A stretch of 17,946 nucleotides of DNA, taken from Phoenicibacter congonensis. GTDB taxonomy: Bacteria > Actinomycetota > Coriobacteriia > Coriobacteriales > Eggerthellaceae. The position numbers and the translations under genes are program-made. Under the pieces are notes generated by a model. The model made no database searches. It had not been told where the DNA came from and worked only from the letters and a program-made list of their open reading frames with translations. Below, one piece after another: positions 14,984-17,946 of this stretch (positions are counted from its first letter, which is position 1; the number at the start of each line of letters is the position of its first letter). The stretch lies in assembly GCA_030530045.1 (NCBI GenBank), contig JAUMVS010000016.1, positions 1,817 through 19,762 of the forward strand, written 5' to 3'.

Positions 14984-16903
14984 TTACTTAGAACCTGGCC
15001 GTTCCTTTTTTTCGACCCTTTTACCCATTATCATCTGATCGTTGTAACCCCAGACCCAGGTGAGGATGAAGGAAACGATGATCGCTGCCAAGCTTGATAG
15101 CAAGAAGGCGTAGAAACTCGTTAGTTGGGTTGGGTGAGCCGGATTGAAGAAGGAGGAGAAGCCGATTAAAGAACCGGTAAACCCGTACATTGAGCCGTGC
15201 ATCAGACCGGTGATTAAGCCACCAACCCCGGAGCCGACTAACCCCGAGCAGAAGACCTTCCGGTAACGGAGGTTAATCCCGTAAATAGCCGGCTCAGTTA
15301 CCCCGCAAAAGGCTGAAATGGCAGCTGCGATCCCCAGCGACTTCATGTCCTTCTTGCGCGACTTGATGGCTACGGCTAAAACAGCGGCCCCTTGGGAAAC
15401 CATTGTTGATGAGATGATAGCGTTTAGGGCCGATTCGTGAGTGCTGGCAATTTGTTGGGCGACCAGCGGGACAACTCCCCAGTGGAGGCCAAAGATCACC
15501 AGTACTTGGTAAAAGGCCCCAATGATCAAGCCGCCTAACCAACCGGAAGCGTGAACCAGATTATTGATGACCACGGCCAGGCCGTTGGCAAAGCCCTGAA
15601 TAATCGGCCCGGTAACAACCAGGGTGATTGTGGAAACCACCAGAATGGTGATCAGCGGGTTAAAGATCATCTGCAGGTAACTTGGCAAGACCTTCTTCAA
15701 CCAGTCGCCCAGCTTTTTGGCCAGCCAGGCTGCTAGAATCATTGGGAAGATTGAATAGGTGTAGTTTAGGAACTGGAAGCGGAAGCCAAAAATGGTGAAC
15801 ATTGTCTTGAATGACTGCCCCCAGGTGATGAGCTGCGGGTAGGTCAGCACCCCGGCAATCGTAGCCGCCACAATCGGATCCCCACCAAGCCGTTTGGCGG
15901 CCGCAAAACCGACCAGAATCGGCAAGAAGTAGAAGGCGGCGTCGGCCATCGCACTGACTGATAGGTACAAGGTGCTGGTTGGGCTAAGTAAGGAGCCCAA
16001 CTGCGGCAGGGTTAAGAGGGCTAGGATCCCCTTAATGATCCCGGAAGCCGCGATCACCCCAATGACTGGGCTCATCGACCCGGTGATCAAGCCGATCAGA
16101 TTGTTAAAAGCCCGCGAAACCGGCCCCTGCCCATCGTTTGCCGGTGGCGTGGCTGCCGGGTTATCATCGAGCTCCGGTAGCTGCTTCATGACGGCATCGT
16201 AAACGTTAGTCACCTCGTTGCCAATCACAACCTGGTACTGTCCGGCAGCATGCATCACATCAATAACACCCGGTGTCTCTTGTAACACCGCATCGTTTGC
16301 CTTGCTCTCATCCTTCAAATAGAACCGGAGCCGCGTGATGCAGTGAATTAGGCCGTTAATGTTTTCCTGACCGCCCACGTTTTTAATGATCGTGGTAGCA
16401 AGCTGATCGTAATCGAGCTTACTGTTTTTCTTGGTCGCTTTCTTAAGGTAAGCCGTGGCGCCTGGCGTCCCCGCCGTAACGTTCTTCTCTTCAGTATCAA
16501 GTCCTTCCAAGACGGTTTGCGCGTTGGTAACTAGGGTCACAATTGTGGTGGCGAAGTTGGCTTCCCTAATCTGCGCCAGGTCCATCGTGGCAATCGTTTG
16601 ACCGGCCTTTACCTGGTCGCCCGCTTTTACCATTAATTGAAAGGGCGCGCCCTTCATTTCAACCGTGTTAATCCCCATGTGCACCAAAACTTCCAAACCG
16701 TCAGCGGTCTTGAACCCGACCGCATGCTTAGCTTCGGCAACCATTACTACTTCCCCGTCGACCGGGGCGACCACCGTTCCCGCGCTTGGTTTTAGGCCGA
16801 AGCCCTGCCCCATCATCCCGGCGGAAAAGACTTGATCCTCAACTTTATTTAACCCGATCACCTGGCCATCAGCCGGTGCCAGCAACGTAATTTTCTTTGC
16901 CAT
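14984..16903 (-). CDS. treB: Trehalose-type PTS permease, fused EIIABC
   Basis: The 639-aa transporter carries its IIA, IIB and IIC domains in one chain and is expected to import and phosphorylate trehalose to trehalose-6-phosphate. The IIA domain (about 1-135) is glucose-type, with His60 and the phosphorylated His75 (EVLVHMGINTVEMKG). The IIB domain (about 165-245) has the phospho-cysteine Cys188 in HCITRLRF. The IIC domain (about 265-630) has many hydrophobic segments and the loop GVTEPAIYGINLRYRK. Trehalose specificity is inferred from the divergent treR and the following treC-like gene; a sucrose or beta-glucoside permease would look similar. The ATG has AAAGAAAGGG upstream. The A-B-C order is unusual for the family but complete. 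Confidence 0.88.
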   Translation of the reverse strand: MAKKITLLAPADGQVIGLNKVEDQVFSAGMMGQGFGLKPSAGTVVAPVDGEVVMVAEAKHAVGFKTADGLEVLVHMGINTVEMKGAPFQLMVKAGDQVKAGQTIATMDLAQIREANFATTIVTLVTNAQTVLEGLDTEEKNVTAGTPGATAYLKKATKKNSKLDYDQLATTIIKNVGGQENINGLIHCITRLRFYLKDESKANDAVLQETPGVIDVMHAAGQYQVVIGNEVTNVYDAVMKQLPELDDNPAATPPANDGQGPVSRAFNNLIGLITGSMSPVIGVIAASGIIKGILALLTLPQLGSLLSPTSTLYLSVSAMADAAFYFLPILVGFAAAKRLGGDPIVAATIAGVLTYPQLITWGQSFKTMFTIFGFRFQFLNYTYSIFPMILAAWLAKKLGDWLKKVLPSYLQMIFNPLITILVVSTITLVVTGPIIQGFANGLAVVINNLVHASGWLGGLIIGAFYQVLVIFGLHWGVVPLVAQQIASTHESALNAIISSTMVSQGAAVLAVAIKSRKKDMKSLGIAAAISAFCGVTEPAIYGINLRYRKVFCSGLVGSGVGGLITGLMHGSMYGFTGSLIGFSSFFNPAHPTQLTSFYAFLLSSLAAIIVSFILTWVWGYNDQMIMGKRVEKKERPGSK

Positions 16904-16935
16904 AATTGAAAGCCCTTTCTTTTGAATTTGCCATT

Positions 16936-16965
16936 ATCTTACAGCTTGTCTATACAAGTTGTCAA
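16936..16965 (-). promoter_or_regulatory. PTS promoter with TreR-type operator
   Basis: On the minus strand a perfect TTGACA (16965-16960) and TAAGAT (16941-16936) are separated by 18 bp. Between them lies the near-palindrome CTTGTCTATACAAG (plus strand, 16945-16958), which resembles the TreR operator type TTGTATATACAA. A degenerate cre-like AGAAAGGGCTTTCA (16920-16907) overlaps the ribosome binding region; it lacks the central CG, so catabolite control there is doubtful. Confidence 0.65.
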
Positions 16966-17016
16966 CGACGATATTTGATCACATTCTCTACATAAATAGA
17001 GGCTAATGAATCTTAT

Positions 17017-17045
17017 GTTAAACTTGTCTATACTTGTGCTATAAT
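17017..17045 (+). promoter_or_regulatory. treR-treC promoter with TreR-type operator
   Basis: TATAAT at 17040-17045 has an extended -10 (TGC just before it). A weak GTTAAA lies 17 bp upstream (17017-17022). CTTGTCTATAC at 17023-17033 exactly repeats most of the operator in the PTS promoter, but its second half (CTTG in place of CAAG) is degenerate. This predicts autoregulation of treR with weaker binding than at the PTS promoter. Confidence 0.6.
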
Positions 17046-17079
17046 CAAAGCAATTAATTGCGATCAATAAGGAGGAATT

Positions 17080-17796
17080 ATGATGGTCGCCAATAAACAA
17101 GCCATGATCGCCAAGGACCTGGCGAACAAAATCAAATACCAACAGTACCGCCCCGGGGACTTACTCCCCAGCGAAAGCACCCTTTGCGAGTTGTACGGGA
17201 CCGCCCGCGGCACAATTCGCCAGGCACTCGATCAGCTAACCGAGCTGGGGTTGATCCAAAAGGTACGGGGAAAGGGATCAGTTGTCTTGGACCTGCAGCG
17301 ATTTACCTTCCCGATCTCAGGACTGACCAGCTTCCGTGAGCTAAATGAAGCCTTGGGCATGCACGCCACCACCAAGGTCTTAATTAATACCAAAACAATG
17401 GCACCGCCCCGCTTCATGGACACAGAAATCGGTGTTTCAGAGGCCATTCACCTCCGGCGCCTCCGGCAAATCGACAGCGTCCCCGTCGTGGTCGACGATG
17501 ATTACCTATTGAGCCCGCCGATCGAAAAGATATCTAATGAGGTTGCTGAAGAATCAATCTACCAATACCTGGAAGATGAGCTGGGACTTAAAATTTCATA
17601 CGCCACTAAAGAAATCACCATTATCCCTGCCGACACGACGATTCAGCAAGAACTTGCCTTACCGGCGGGCAGCCTGGTGGTGGCAGTCAAAAGCCTGGTG
17701 TATTTAGAAGACACCACCCTCTTTCAGCTGACCACCTCCTACCACCGCCCCGATCGCTTCCGCTTCATTGATTTTGCTCGTCGTCAGTCAATTTAA
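17080..17796 (+). CDS. treR: Trehalose operon repressor TreR, GntR/HutC family
   Basis: The 238-aa regulator has a winged helix-turn-helix at about 10-70 (PGDLLPSESTLCELYG, TARGTIRQALDQLTELGLIQ, RGKGSVV) and a C-terminal UTRA effector domain (about 90-235). By analogy with Bacillus TreR it should bind trehalose-6-phosphate and then leave its operators. Two adjacent ATGs follow AAGGAGGA; the second (17083) has better spacing, so the protein may start one residue later. It is divergent from the PTS gene and precedes treC, whose AAGGAGG overlaps its stop codon. The length is normal. Confidence 0.88.
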   Translation: MMVANKQAMIAKDLANKIKYQQYRPGDLLPSESTLCELYGTARGTIRQALDQLTELGLIQKVRGKGSVVLDLQRFTFPISGLTSFRELNEALGMHATTKVLINTKTMAPPRFMDTEIGVSEAIHLRRLRQIDSVPVVVDDDYLLSPPIEKISNEVAEESIYQYLEDELGLKISYATKEITIIPADTTIQQELALPAGSLVVAVKSLVYLEDTTLFQLTTSYHRPDRFRFIDFARRQSI

Positions 17797-17806
17797 GGAG
17801 GAACTT

Positions 17807-17946
17807 ATGTCAAAACTCGGCCAAAAAGTAATTTACCAACTCTATCCCAAGTCCTTTTACGACAGTAACAATGATGGAATCGGTGACCTGCGCGGAATCA
17901 TTGAAAAGATCGACTACCTAAAGAAGCTCCATGTTGACCTGATTTG
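17807..17946 (+). CDS. treC: Trehalose-6-phosphate hydrolase, N-terminal fragment cut by window edge
   Basis: Forty-six codons are visible. They show the start of a GH13 alpha-amylase-type hydrolase (VIYQLYPKSFYDSNNDGIGD, then LRGIIEKIDYLKKLHVDLIW), the usual opening of TreC/TreA and oligo-1,6-glucosidases. In this setting it should split imported trehalose-6-phosphate into glucose and glucose-6-phosphate in the cytoplasm. The ATG follows AAGGAGG by 5 nt, the gene begins 10 nt after treR, and it shares the treR promoter. The open frame runs to the end of the window. Confidence 0.88.
   Translation, partial: MSKLGQKVIYQLYPKSFYDSNNDGIGDLRGIIEKIDYLKKLHVDLI

Noticed and set aside
16907..16920. 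A cre site in the PTS leader
   Set aside because: The sequence lacks the central CG and one end position of the consensus, and it coincides with the purine-rich ribosome binding region, which explains much of the similarity.

Overview
The window looks like a low-to-medium GC Firmicute of the Lactobacillaceae, perhaps a Limosilactobacillus-type species. The reasons are AGGAGG-type ribosome binding sites, TATAAT promoters, a trehalose PTS/TreR/TreC cluster, and a divergent pair of ComK-like and SigH-like competence regulators. Genus is inference. By hand counts of single 60-base lines, the right-hand genes are mostly 50-60% GC, while the CRISPR part is about 27-40%. The left third therefore looks acquired.

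Layout, left to right. (1) Positions 1-715: a CRISPR array with ten identical 36-bp repeats in view that runs off the left edge. It reads leftwards from a leader at 716-880. (2) 881-6993, minus strand: a tight type III-A operon in transcription order cas6, cas10/csm1, csm2, csm3, csm4, csm5. Cas10 keeps its HD residues, zinc cysteines and GGDD cyclase motif; Csm3 keeps its slicer Asp. No csm6 or other CARF effector and no cas1/cas2 is in the window. (3) 7067-7717, minus strand: a 61-aa membrane protein and a 149-aa protein of unknown function, between the cas operon and the next system. (4) 7745-12864, minus strand: a restriction-modification-like pair. One is a 1467-aa DUF4145-helicase-Eco57I-type methylase protein and the other a 238-aa methylase subunit. 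The AdoMet-binding motif is best preserved in the small protein and the catalytic NPPY lies in the large one. The target-recognition end of the large gene is much AT-richer than the rest.

(5) 12943-14423: a ComK-like regulator (minus) and a SigH/ComX-like sigma factor (plus) diverge from a 190-bp region holding a CcpA cre match and a 12-bp perfect palindrome. (6) 14435-14954: a non-coding stretch with two clear terminators, a third terminator hairpin with a weak T-run, and a likely minus-strand small RNA (about 14570-14818) with its own promoter and several hairpins. (7) 14984-17946: the trehalose locus. A PTS IIABC permease (minus) diverges from treR (plus), followed by the start of treC (plus). 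TreR-type operators sit inside both promoters.

Working picture: two adjacent antiviral systems, RNA-guided type III-A and a modification-dependent helicase/methylase, are inserted beside a competence regulator pair and a sugar-uptake locus. The less explained parts are the two small genes between the defence systems, the three-site operator candidate in front of the restriction operon, the mosaic composition of the large restriction gene, and the small RNA candidate.
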